Assembly (NCBI GenBank): GCA_002368155.1
Contig: AP018180.1
Coordinates: 5,045,007 to 5,109,006 of the forward strand
Length of the DNA stretch: 64,000 bases
Direction: 5' to 3'
Origin: Nostoc carneum NIES-2107
GTDB lineage: Bacteria; Cyanobacteriota; Cyanobacteriia; Cyanobacteriales; Nostocaceae
In this document: positions 8,205 through 16,188 of the stretch, one piece after another
How the letters are laid out: each line of letters starts with the position of its first letter
Position numbering within the stretch: the stretch's first letter is position 1
Program-made: the position numbers and the translations under genes
Notes under the pieces: generated by a model
Told to the model about the DNA's origin: nothing
Database searches by the model: none
Seen by the model: only the letters and a program-made list of their open reading frames with translations

Positions 8205-9875
8205 ATGAAAAAATTTCTAAAATATCTCAGTTTAGGTTTACTATCTACATTTTTAACTGCATCGCCAGGATTAGGAGCCGAGCGCATCAGTTTTTTTTAT
8301 CCACCATTTGGGGAATTTTCTTTATCGGCTAAATCTTTAGAGAAATTTGCGAAAGAAGGCAAAATCGACAGCGAATTATCATTTTATGCCAGTCGTGCTA
8401 CTCCAGAGCAACTTGCTCAATTAAGGCAGCTTTTACAACAGAAATTTGAGATTACACCTGTTTTGGTTTCTCAGTTTACCTATTCGCCTCTCGGGGAAGC
8501 AGTACTGAGACGTTTAGGGGAATTGTTACTTACTGACTCGCGCCAAAATGGTTTTTATGCGATCCGTGCAGCTTTGATTTTATCTGCTGCCGATCCTCAA
8601 GGGTTAACGGTTGTGAACTTATTGCGTAAGTACCCAAGTGAAAGTTTGCGGTTAAATTTTTCTGAGGGGTTACAGATAGTCAATAGCTTGTCAAATTTGG
8701 TAAAAGCCCAGGATCAAATTGTCGCTTTGATTAAACAACAGACAACCACACAAGCCCAGACTAATAATGCTACGGTTAATTATGCTCAGTTGCCAGATTT
8801 GCGATCGCCTGGAAAATTACCTTGGCAGAAAACCAGCTTCCAATTCAACGATACTGCGCGCAATCGCAATCTCCCTGTAGATTTGTATTTACCGCAAGTT
8901 TCAGCACCAGCGCCTTTAATTGTCATTTCTCATGGTGTGGCTTCTGATCGCTTCGCTTTTGTCTACCTAGCTGAACATTTAGCATCCTATGGCTTTGCGG
9001 TAGCTGTCTTAGAACATCCTGGTAGTAATGCCGAACGCTTTCAGCTATACTTTTCTGGCTTGGCTGGCCCTCCAGAAGCACAAGAATTTATTAACCGTCC
9101 TTTAGATGTCAAATTTGTTCTCGATCAACTCCAGCAGCGAGACAAAAGCGATCGCAACCTCCAAGGTAAAATCAATTTTCAACAAATTGGAGCAATAGGA
9201 CATTCTTTTGGCGGTTACACTGTTTTAGCTTTAGGGGGAGGAAAGCTGAACTTTGAACAACTACGCCGCGATTGTGCACCTAATCGTACCTTGAATGTAT
9301 CAGTCTTTTTACAGTGTCGCGCCTACGAGTTACCTGCTCAAAATTATCCGTTGCAAGACGAACGCATTAAAGCTGTACTGGCGGTTAATCCTATTGATAG
9401 TTCTGTTTTGGGCGAAACTGGCATAAATCAAATTAAATTACCGACAATGTTAGTCGCAGGTACCCAAGATATTTTTGCACCCCCTGTCTCGGAACAGATT
9501 TACCCCTTTACTTGGCTACCAAACCCCGACAAATATCTTGTAGTTATTGAAAACGCTACTCATTTTAGTGCGATCGCAGAACCCACGGCGGAAAATAATG
9601 TTTTACCTGTACCAGAAGCCTTATTAGGGCCAAACCGTGCGCCTGCCTATTCCTACATAAAAGCTTTAAGCGTCGCTTTCTTTGACACCCATCTTTTAAA
9701 CCGCCAAGAATATCGTCCGTACTTGCAGCCTGGCTATGCTCAATATATTAGTCAGGCTCCACTAAATCTTAGTATTGTCGAATCTTTAACTACGGAACAG
9801 TTAAAACAAGCATTAAGTGGCGTAGATCCGCAACCAAAAGTCCCCGCACCACAAGCAACTCCGGCTGCGCCATGA
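8205..9875 (+). CDS. Secreted alpha/beta hydrolase with N-terminal DUF1400
   Basis: I chose the ATG at 8205 because it begins a clean signal peptide (MKKFLKYLSLGLLSTFLTAS, cleavage near AERIS); an in-frame non-ATG start exists 33 bp upstream. The protein is 556 aa. Residues ~25-130 form the DUF1400 region found before cyanobacterial hydrolases of this type. Residues ~210-500 form an alpha/beta-hydrolase fold with nucleophile Ser334 in GHSFGG, candidate acid Asp422 in GTQDIFAPP and His453 in NATHF. The substrate is unknown; lipase, esterase and PAF-acetylhydrolase-like activities are all possible. It is probably periplasmic or exported. A tandem repeat follows the stop at once. Confidence 0.88.
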   Translation: MKKFLKYLSLGLLSTFLTASPGLGAERISFFYPPFGEFSLSAKSLEKFAKEGKIDSELSFYASRATPEQLAQLRQLLQQKFEITPVLVSQFTYSPLGEAVLRRLGELLLTDSRQNGFYAIRAALILSAADPQGLTVVNLLRKYPSESLRLNFSEGLQIVNSLSNLVKAQDQIVALIKQQTTTQAQTNNATVNYAQLPDLRSPGKLPWQKTSFQFNDTARNRNLPVDLYLPQVSAPAPLIVISHGVASDRFAFVYLAEHLASYGFAVAVLEHPGSNAERFQLYFSGLAGPPEAQEFINRPLDVKFVLDQLQQRDKSDRNLQGKINFQQIGAIGHSFGGYTVLALGGGKLNFEQLRRDCAPNRTLNVSVFLQCRAYELPAQNYPLQDERIKAVLAVNPIDSSVLGETGINQIKLPTMLVAGTQDIFAPPVSEQIYPFTWLPNPDKYLVVIENATHFSAIAEPTAENNVLPVPEALLGPNRAPAYSYIKALSVAFFDTHLLNRQEYRPYLQPGYAQYISQAPLNLSIVESLTTEQLKQALSGVDPQPKVPAPQATPAAP

Positions 9876-10030
9876 GGGGATGGGGACTGGGGAATGAGTA
9901 ATGAGTAATGAGTAATGAGTAATGAGTAATGGGGAATGAGTAATGAGTAATGAGTAATGGGGAATGAGGAATTGGTAATTGAACAAACACCAAACACCCA
10001 ACCCCAAACACTCAACCCCAAACACCCAAC
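9876..10030. repeat. Tandem heptamer array (ATGAGTA)
   Basis: At least eight copies of AATGAGT in phase with GGGGAATG interruptions, then AACACCC/AACCCCA runs. Long open frames on the minus strand here (for example 9752-10021) are low-complexity artefacts of the repeat. Confidence 0.9.
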
Positions 10031-10089
10031 CCCAAAATCAATTTATGGTAAGCTATTCTGCTTTTAAGTTGCACATCTATTGTGAGGGC

Positions 10090-10133
10090 TTTTTACTGTC
10101 AACGGTTAACGGTTAACGGTCAACAGTTAACAG
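10090..10133. repeat. GGTTAAC-type short tandem repeat
   Basis: Tandem TCAACGG/TTAACGG heptamers in the gap between the two convergent genes. Confidence 0.75.
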
Positions 10134-10166
10134 CCCTTATTAGTAGTTATGCAATTTAGACGCGTA

Positions 10167-10745
10167 TTAGCTTATTGCGTCTTTGAGATAAAACCTCAAA
10201 TATGCATACCAATAAAAGAGATTGGTTGCTATTAGTAGCCCTTTGGTGAAGGGCGATCGCATTGTGGGAAACAAATAAATACTAGCTACTAATACTAAGG
10301 AAATCTCTATCAAAGCGATGATCCCGCCGTAATGGTTACGATCCCAATAGGAAATCGGACTAATAAAACGGTAATTACTAAAGGGGAAAAAGTGCCTATG
10401 GGCATCATGATTGTGAACTGGTAAATCTAAAAGCGAGTGCAGCACCATACTGCTAAACCCAATTTCTATAAGTTTCCAATTTAAAAAATGGGCAATTATT
10501 AGCCCAATTAATGCTAGAGGAATGGAGTGAAAAGTACTGATTATGACCTGCCAAAATGGCTGGTAGTAAGCTTCTGACCAAATTTCGCGTGATGGTAAAC
10601 GATAAACAAATTTCATCAAAAAGTAAAACAAGAATATCGGCACGTCGGGCAAAATTGCACCAATAAAGATTGCATGACTCGCCTGATTTCTCAGTTGTTG
10701 GTTAAAAATAACCAGATTGAGAATCGCATGGCTAGGAGTATTCAT
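10167..10745 (-). CDS. Membrane-bound metal-dependent hydrolase-like protein (YdjM/DUF457 type)
   Basis: A 192-aa integral membrane protein with four to five hydrophobic segments. The start is taken as the ATG at 10745 (MNTPSHAILNL), which gives the family's usual N-terminus; an in-frame start 54 bp upstream would add a polar tail. His and Asp residues cluster as in the YdjM/DUF457 family: MNTPSHA near the start, ILPDVP around 30-35, HSLLDLPVHNHDAHRHFFPF near the middle and SPISYWDRNHYG. These suggest metal coordination, but no reaction is established for the group. It is convergent with the DUF1400 hydrolase. Confidence 0.75.
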   Translation of the reverse strand: MNTPSHAILNLVIFNQQLRNQASHAIFIGAILPDVPIFLFYFLMKFVYRLPSREIWSEAYYQPFWQVIISTFHSIPLALIGLIIAHFLNWKLIEIGFSSMVLHSLLDLPVHNHDAHRHFFPFSNYRFISPISYWDRNHYGGIIALIEISLVLVASIYLFPTMRSPFTKGLLIATNLFYWYAYLRFYLKDAIS

Positions 10746-10799
10746 AATGTAAATGTAATCAGTATATTGACGTATATTTATCCGCTCAAGTTTCCTCAA

Positions 10800-11305
10800 C
10801 TATATGTATTTTCAGTGTCTAAGCGATGACAAATTTTGTCATAATTCAGCCATATTGAGGATTTTATTAAATTTATTTTGGTAATTTAGTCTGATTGTCA
10901 AGAAATTTCTATATTAGACCAGCAGTATTTATAAAAACTTATTTCCCAAAAAATCACTCATATATATACTTGTTGTAAACAACTATTAAGAAATTCTTAT
11001 TAAAAATTGTTGCTAGAACTTGATTTAGTTGTTAACGTGTGTATGGAAACGCTCCGGTGAACAATTGAGGAAATATCAAAACCTATGAGCTATATCCACA
11101 CAGACGATAGTAGGAAGTGCTGATGATTTGATGCAAAGCGAGAAATTTCTGTTGTTGAAGGACTGACGATTAAGGGTTGTAGATTAACTCAGAAATATCT
11201 CCTACTTACAGGCTTAGTTTTGATTTAAATAACAATTGCTAATTTGTCTGCACTGCGGATGCAACAGGTAACGCAGTAGGACTGACATTTTGGAGGTAAA
11301 AATTT
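10800..11305. other. 506-bp gap between divergent genes
   Basis: AT-rich; it should contain the promoters of the membrane protein gene (minus) and the SDR gene (plus). No RNA gene, repeat or small gene is recognised. A strong GGAGG ribosome-binding site (11291-11295) precedes the SDR ATG. Confidence 0.6.
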
Positions 11306-12136
11306 ATGAAGATTCAAGGTAAGGTTGCCTTAATTACTGGGGCTTCCCGTGGTATTGGACGTGCGATCGCTCTAGAATTAGCACAGCAAGGCATCAAGCG
11401 AGTTATACTCATAGCGCGCGATCGCCAAAAGTTAGCGGAGGTTGCAGAGGAAATCTCTGCACTAGGTACAGAAGTCTCAACTTTAGCAATCGATTTGACG
11501 CAAACAGTAGAGGTAAATATTGCTGTTGCTCAACTTTGGCGGAATTATGGCCCCATACATCTACTAGTGAATTGTGCCGGAGTTGCTTATCAAAATTCCT
11601 TTTTGCAATCTAAACTTCCCCAAGTTCAAGAGGAAATCTCCGTCAATTTAATGGGAATGTACAACCTCACTAGCCTAGTGGCGCGGCGCATGGCTAGCCA
11701 TAGACAAGGAACAATTGTGAATGTATCCAGCTTGATGGGCAAAATTGCTGCACCCACAATGGCGACATATTCAGCCACAAAATTCGCCATTTTAGGATTT
11801 ACCCAAGCTTTGCGTCACGAGCTAGCGCCATACAATATTCAGGTAAAAGCATTACTTCCTTCCCTCACAGACACAGACATGGTGCGGAACTTTCAATTAT
11901 TTCGTTGGGTAATTCCCACCACTGCCCAAAAAGTAGCGCAAACGCTTGTCTCAGGATTGCAAAGAGACTCACCAGAAATTTTAGTGGGATGGCAAAGTCA
12001 TCTAGCAGTATGGTGTCAACGTCTTGCACCTTGGCTATTAGAGATAATTTTAAATGTGACTACGCCCTCAGCGCCGACAATCAAGCAGCCATACAAACAA
12101 CTTAGAAAACTTATTCCCAGTACATTGGAACAATAG
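11306..12136 (+). CDS. Short-chain dehydrogenase/reductase
   Basis: A 276-aa classical SDR, probably cytosolic. The Rossmann motif TGASRGIG is at 11-18, NCAG at 89-92, catalytic Ser142 in NVSSLMG, and YSATK with Tyr155 and Lys159. Gly-Ile-Gly and the following Arg suggest NADP(H) preference. The extended C-terminus (~225-276) differs from FabG-like enzymes (~245 aa). The substrate cannot be read from sequence. The ATG is preceded by GGAGG at 8-12 bases spacing. It is monocistronic, with two palindromes downstream that may act in termination. Confidence 0.9.
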   Translation: MKIQGKVALITGASRGIGRAIALELAQQGIKRVILIARDRQKLAEVAEEISALGTEVSTLAIDLTQTVEVNIAVAQLWRNYGPIHLLVNCAGVAYQNSFLQSKLPQVQEEISVNLMGMYNLTSLVARRMASHRQGTIVNVSSLMGKIAAPTMATYSATKFAILGFTQALRHELAPYNIQVKALLPSLTDTDMVRNFQLFRWVIPTTAQKVAQTLVSGLQRDSPEILVGWQSHLAVWCQRLAPWLLEIILNVTTPSAPTIKQPYKQLRKLIPSTLEQ

Positions 12137-12619
12137 AAATTTTTTGGTACAATAAAAATCTCTACCCCCTGTTCCCCTCGTTACCAGGCCCCACCTGGTA
12201 ACGCCCTACAGGACGCTCTGCCTCAACCCCATGAGGCAGAGCTTCAAAATATTTATAGTTATACCAAGCATAGAAATTATCACGAGTCAGGTTATACAGC
12301 CTTGCGACGCTCTAAATAAGCAAGCTAATACTTCAGCGAAGAAATTGCTGAGTAAATTTATCTATTCACTACCTCACTAGACTCAAGCACCTTGAATTCT
12401 TGGCGGTGCGTTGCGCTTCGCGACAACACACCCTACTGTTAAATCTGTATGCTGAGAGAGTTTCACCATTACAAATTGGTTTAACACTTGAGTGGAAACA
12501 TTACTGAGTGTTGAGTAAGTTTGACTTTTGACTCATAACTCTTGACTCGCGATCGCCTCACCAGTAATTATGCAAGTTTAGCGTCACAACCTATTACCCT
12601 ATTTTCGGAGCAACCAGAA
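12137..12619. other. Repeat-rich gap before the GH57 gene
   Basis: It holds the twin hairpins (12179-12242), a single arm of the GGTGCGTT...AACACACCCTAC repeat (12405-12436) and a degenerate TTGACTC tandem repeat (12505-12547). The repeat supplies an in-frame TTG at 12542 that I do not accept as the start of the next gene. Confidence 0.65.
12179..12242. repeat. Two adjacent perfect hairpins
   Basis: Hairpin 1 (12179-12203): CGTTACCAGG / CCTGGTAACG, 10-bp perfect stem. Hairpin 2 (12215-12242): GCTCTGCCTCA / TGAGGCAGAGC, 11-bp perfect stem, loop ACCCCA. The style is that of dispersed cyanobacterial palindromes. They lie 43 bp after the SDR stop and could also stop transcription. Confidence 0.8.
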
Positions 12620-14122
12620 ATGCAGACTTTGCCTGAGACTCTCCCCACTTTGCCCGAAATTATAGATGGTTTACCGAATATTTCTGGTTGGGAAACAGAA
12701 GTTCTCTCAGTAGTGAATCATAATGAGCCTGTTTTCTTACCAAAAACGAATCTCCGCTTAGAAAATATTAACGCCGGATTTGCGATCGCCTTACATATGC
12801 ACCAGCCAACTATCCCTGCTGGCTATGATGGAGGACTGATCAGTAATCTGCAATATATGTTTGAGCATCCCGGCGAAGGAGATAATCATAATGCCGGGCC
12901 ATTTGCCTATTGTTACAGCCGCATGGGAGATTTTATTCCCGAACTCGTCAACCAAGGTTGCAATCCCCGTGTGATGTTGGATTACTCAGGGAATCTTTTC
13001 TGGGGATTGAGGCAAATGGGACGCAGCGATATTATTGATAACCTCAAGCGTATTACTTGCGATCGCACTTATCAACCTTATGTAGAGTGGTTGGGTACGA
13101 TGTGGAGTCATGCTGTGATTCCTTCCACGCCCATAGCAGATATTAAATTGCAGATGTTGGCATGGCAACAGCATTTTGCTGCTATTTTTGGTTGGGAAGC
13201 ACTAGGACGAGTTAAAGGATTTTCACCACCAGAAATGCATCTACCAAATCATCCTGATACTTTTTTTGCTTTTGTCAAAGCACTTAAAGAATGTGGCTAT
13301 CGTTGGTTACTTGTTCAAGAACATAGTGTAGAAACAATTAGCGGTCAATCTCTGATCCATAAACATTTACCACACCGTCTAATTGCCCGCAATTCCCAAG
13401 GCGAAACAATTAGTATCACCGCTTTAATTAAAACCCAAGGTTCGGATACAAAATTAGTCGGTCAAATGCAACCTTACTATGAAGCTAAAACTTTATCTAA
13501 ACAGCAATTAGGAAATGTTTTAATACCACCCATTGTCAGCCAAATTGGTGATGGTGAAAATGGCGGTGTGATGATGAATGAATTTCCCAGCGCCTTCAAT
13601 CAAGCTTGGTGGGATATGGTAAATCATGGTGGAGGTAAAACTGGCGTAGTGGGAATGTGTGGTACGGAATATTTAGAATTAATCACAGCTGCTGGTTGTC
13701 AACCTGAAGGCTATCCCACTTGTCAGCCCGTGGGACAACATTATATTTGGGAAAGAGTTTCACCAGATAATGTGCAACCCGAAGCTGTAGAGAATGCCAT
13801 TTTAGAATTAAAGCAAACGCATCCCCATTTGCATATGGATGGAGCCTCATGGACGAATCATATCAGTTGGGTGCAAGGATATGAAAATGTCTTGTCTCCT
13901 ATGTATCAATTAAGTAGTGCATTTCATGAAAAGGTGAATGAATTATTAGCAACCCAATCACCACCATCTCTGACTAAACAATCAAATTATCGCCACCTTC
14001 TCTTACATAACTTACTGCTGCAAACTAGCTGTTTTCGTTATTGGGGACAAGGTACTTGGACAGACTATGCCCGTGAAATTTTTCAACGTGGTGAAAAGTT
14101 GCTGCAAGCAAACAATTGGTAA
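12620..14122 (+). CDS. Glycoside hydrolase family 57-like protein
   Basis: A 500-aa protein from the ATG at 12620, chosen because GGAG lies nine bases upstream; a TTG 78 bp earlier falls inside a tandem repeat. GH57 enzymes act on alpha-glucans (amylases, glucanotransferases, branching enzymes). Visible motifs: HMHQP at 59-63, the family signature; GFSPPEMHLP with Glu205 at the nucleophile position; IGDGENGG with Asp311 at the acid/base position; and MWSHAVIPSTP between. No signal peptide is seen, so it is probably cytosolic. The spacing and the FSPPE rather than xWxPE signature suggest a distinct GH57 branch. Substrate unknown. Confidence 0.8.
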   Translation: MQTLPETLPTLPEIIDGLPNISGWETEVLSVVNHNEPVFLPKTNLRLENINAGFAIALHMHQPTIPAGYDGGLISNLQYMFEHPGEGDNHNAGPFAYCYSRMGDFIPELVNQGCNPRVMLDYSGNLFWGLRQMGRSDIIDNLKRITCDRTYQPYVEWLGTMWSHAVIPSTPIADIKLQMLAWQQHFAAIFGWEALGRVKGFSPPEMHLPNHPDTFFAFVKALKECGYRWLLVQEHSVETISGQSLIHKHLPHRLIARNSQGETISITALIKTQGSDTKLVGQMQPYYEAKTLSKQQLGNVLIPPIVSQIGDGENGGVMMNEFPSAFNQAWWDMVNHGGGKTGVVGMCGTEYLELITAAGCQPEGYPTCQPVGQHYIWERVSPDNVQPEAVENAILELKQTHPHLHMDGASWTNHISWVQGYENVLSPMYQLSSAFHEKVNELLATQSPPSLTKQSNYRHLLLHNLLLQTSCFRYWGQGTWTDYAREIFQRGEKLLQANNW

Positions 14123-14165
14123 TTGCTAATTCACGTAATTGGTAATTGCTAATTCATGTAAATGT

Positions 14166-14340
14166 TAGGATGCGTTACACCAATTCTTTATGAGAATACA
14201 TAGAATTTGATCCCCCCTAGCTCCCTTGAAAAAGGGGTAAACTAGAATCAAAGTCCCCCTTTTTAAGGGTGATTTAGGGGGATCTAGATATATACAACTT
14301 CATATTAAATTGGTATTAGCCTTTGGCGTAACGCATCCTA
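14166..14340. repeat. Nested palindromic element (MITE-like)
   Basis: Outer arms TAGGATGCGTTAC-A-CCAA (14166-14183) and its inverse (14323-14340) match at 17 of 18. Inside lies another imperfect inverted repeat (14209-14284) with GATCCCCC...AAAAAGGGG arms. The structure looks like one small element inserted in another. No coding capacity. Confidence 0.75.
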
Positions 14341-14386
14341 CAGGCTTATATAGCCATATTTCAGAAATCAAATATTAATTGTATCG

Positions 14387-14495
14387 CTGATACCAATTCA
14401 CATAATCTTTGCAATGCATGAATAATTTATAGAGATGCAAAGCTTTGCACCTCTACTTCATCTATTTATCAAATCTTTTTTAAAAGTGGTATCAG
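14387..14495. repeat. Palindromic element with central hairpin
   Basis: Ends CTGATACCA (14387) and TGGTATCAG (14487-14495) are exact inverses. The centre (14431-14454) is the hairpin AGAGaTGCAAAGC / GCTTTGCAcCTCT. MITE-like, non-coding. Confidence 0.65.
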
Positions 14496-14568
14496 ATAGA
14501 ATTACACTGATATAATGAATAGTCAATTTTTTTGAATTTGACCTCACTCTTAAGAGAGAAGTAACAAA

Positions 14569-16092
14569 ATGTTACGTCGAAAATGGCTACTCTTATTAAC
14601 AACCACAGCACTGCTGTTACCGCTAGCATCAATTTTAATAGTCAAAAAAAGCTGGAAAATTCCCGAGTTCGCTTCTGATGAATGGATAGCTAACACTGAA
14701 GAGAAAATCATTAATGTTGCTAATAACTTGCCAGTTGCCAGCGATAATTCAGTGATGGATGACAAGCTGAAAAACGTCATGGGAGAGTTAATTGCCCAAA
14801 ATCGTTTGGCAATGCAAAAAGAATACCGCACAGCACTGGTAATTGGTAATTCTAAATACAAGCTAGCAACGGAATTAGCTAACCCCACCAATGATGCTAC
14901 AGATATTGCTAATTCCTTACGTAAATTAGGATTTGAGGTGACACTCCTTAAAGATGCAGATTTGCGGCAAATGGAACAAGCGATTGATAATTTTAATCGC
15001 AACTTACGTCAAGGTGGCACAGGATTGTTTTACTATGCCGGACATGGAACTCAAGTAGATGGCGAGAATTATTTAATACCCATAGATGCACGTCTAGAAC
15101 GAGAACAAGATGTGCGATATGAATCTCTACCTGTGGGTAAATTACTAAATGTTATGGAAGATGCATCTAACGATGTCAATATCATTATTTTAGATGCTTG
15201 CCGCAATAATCCTTTTGGGCGCAAATGGCGTTCTTTTCAGCGCGGTTTAGCACCACCTACACAGACAGTTAAAGGTACATTAATTGCTTATGCTACTTCA
15301 CCTGGGAAAACTGCTTTAGATGGTGAAGGTCGCAACAGCCCTTATACTACAGCTTTATTGCAACACCTGAAAACTCCCAATTTAGATGTGGAGCAAATGT
15401 TTAAGCAAGTCAGAGGAGATGTCCTCAAACAAACTGGTGGTAAACAAACTCCTTGGGAATCTTCTTCTCTAGTTGGTTCATTTGTCTTTAATGCTGTTGG
15501 TAGTAATAATGTGGCAACTTCAGTAGGTAAATCTTCACCACTACCGACAAGTACAATACCAACAACAACTCCTTCAGCTTCGCCAATTACATCACTTGTT
15601 ATCACTCCATCGCCAACTTTATCGCCTACTACTGGAACCAGAACAGCGTATTTTACCCAACCACCAAGCTTGCTGAAAGCCTCGACTACATACAATCGAG
15701 TTAGTGAACCAAATGCAGTTTATTACTTTACGATTAACCTGCCAGAAAATGCTGGTGAACCATTACAAAAAATTACCATTCAACAGCGCGAGGGTTTAGA
15801 ATACATTCGCTTTCAGCTAGATAAAAGTGTCGCTTTTGAAGGCACAGAATCTCAAGAGGGACAAAAACTAGAGTTAAAAGATATTAGCAGCGATCAAAAA
15901 ACTCAAACAGTATCAATTGCTTTTAACCCACCAGTATCTCCGGGTAAAAAGATTACGATTGGTTTAAAAGCTAGGCAAAACCCACAATTTGATGGCGTGT
16001 ATCTCTTTGGGGTGACTGCATTTCCTCAAGGTGAAAAATCTCATAGCCAATTTTTGGGTTTTGGCAGGTTACATTTTTACCGCCGTAACTAA
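14569..16092 (+). CDS. Orthocaspase (peptidase C14) fused to DUF2808
   Basis: 507 aa. A hydrophobic N-terminus (~6-25) acts as signal or membrane anchor. Residues ~85-315 form a caspase-fold p20-like domain with catalytic His159 in YYAGHG and Cys211 in DACRNNPF. A Thr/Ser/Pro-rich linker (~325-365) leads to a C-terminal domain (~370-505) that resembles DUF2808, a small secreted cyanobacterial domain. Prokaryotic caspase homologues usually cut after Arg or Lys and have been linked to stress or regulated cell death; the role here is unknown. The anchor and linker suggest action outside the cytoplasm. The dyad is intact, so activity is expected. The ATG at 14569 follows GAGAGAAG. Confidence 0.85.
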   Translation: MLRRKWLLLLTTTALLLPLASILIVKKSWKIPEFASDEWIANTEEKIINVANNLPVASDNSVMDDKLKNVMGELIAQNRLAMQKEYRTALVIGNSKYKLATELANPTNDATDIANSLRKLGFEVTLLKDADLRQMEQAIDNFNRNLRQGGTGLFYYAGHGTQVDGENYLIPIDARLEREQDVRYESLPVGKLLNVMEDASNDVNIIILDACRNNPFGRKWRSFQRGLAPPTQTVKGTLIAYATSPGKTALDGEGRNSPYTTALLQHLKTPNLDVEQMFKQVRGDVLKQTGGKQTPWESSSLVGSFVFNAVGSNNVATSVGKSSPLPTSTIPTTTPSASPITSLVITPSPTLSPTTGTRTAYFTQPPSLLKASTTYNRVSEPNAVYYFTINLPENAGEPLQKITIQQREGLEYIRFQLDKSVAFEGTESQEGQKLELKDISSDQKTQTVSIAFNPPVSPGKKITIGLKARQNPQFDGVYLFGVTAFPQGEKSHSQFLGFGRLHFYRRN

Positions 16093-16120
16093 ATTATGAA
16101 TGATGAATTTCAAAAGAAAA

Positions 16121-16148
16121 GGTGTGTTATGCAGGAGAATAACACACC
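16121..16148. terminator. Hairpin between convergent genes
   Basis: GGTGTGTTAT / ATAACACACC perfect 10-bp stem with an 8-base loop, between the caspase gene and the convergent kinase gene. A possible two-way terminator, although no good T-run follows. Confidence 0.45.
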
Positions 16149-16188
16149 ATGAATTGCTAATTTGTAGATATCATCAAGATTATTTTGA

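Larger units (their letters stand above)
14123..14568. other. Gap filled by palindromic repeat elements
   Basis: Almost all of the gap is repeat: a short AATTGGTAATTGCTAATTC array (14123-14160), the nested element at 14166-14340 and a second element at 14387-14495. Only the last ~70 bp look like normal promoter DNA for the caspase gene. Confidence 0.7.

Noticed and set aside
9752-10025. Three overlapping minus-strand frames of 70-89 codons
   Set aside because: All translate the ATGAGTA tandem array into low-complexity HYSLLI repeats.
9876-10133. CRISPR array
   Set aside because: Units are 7 bp and directly adjacent with no spacers; no cas genes are present.
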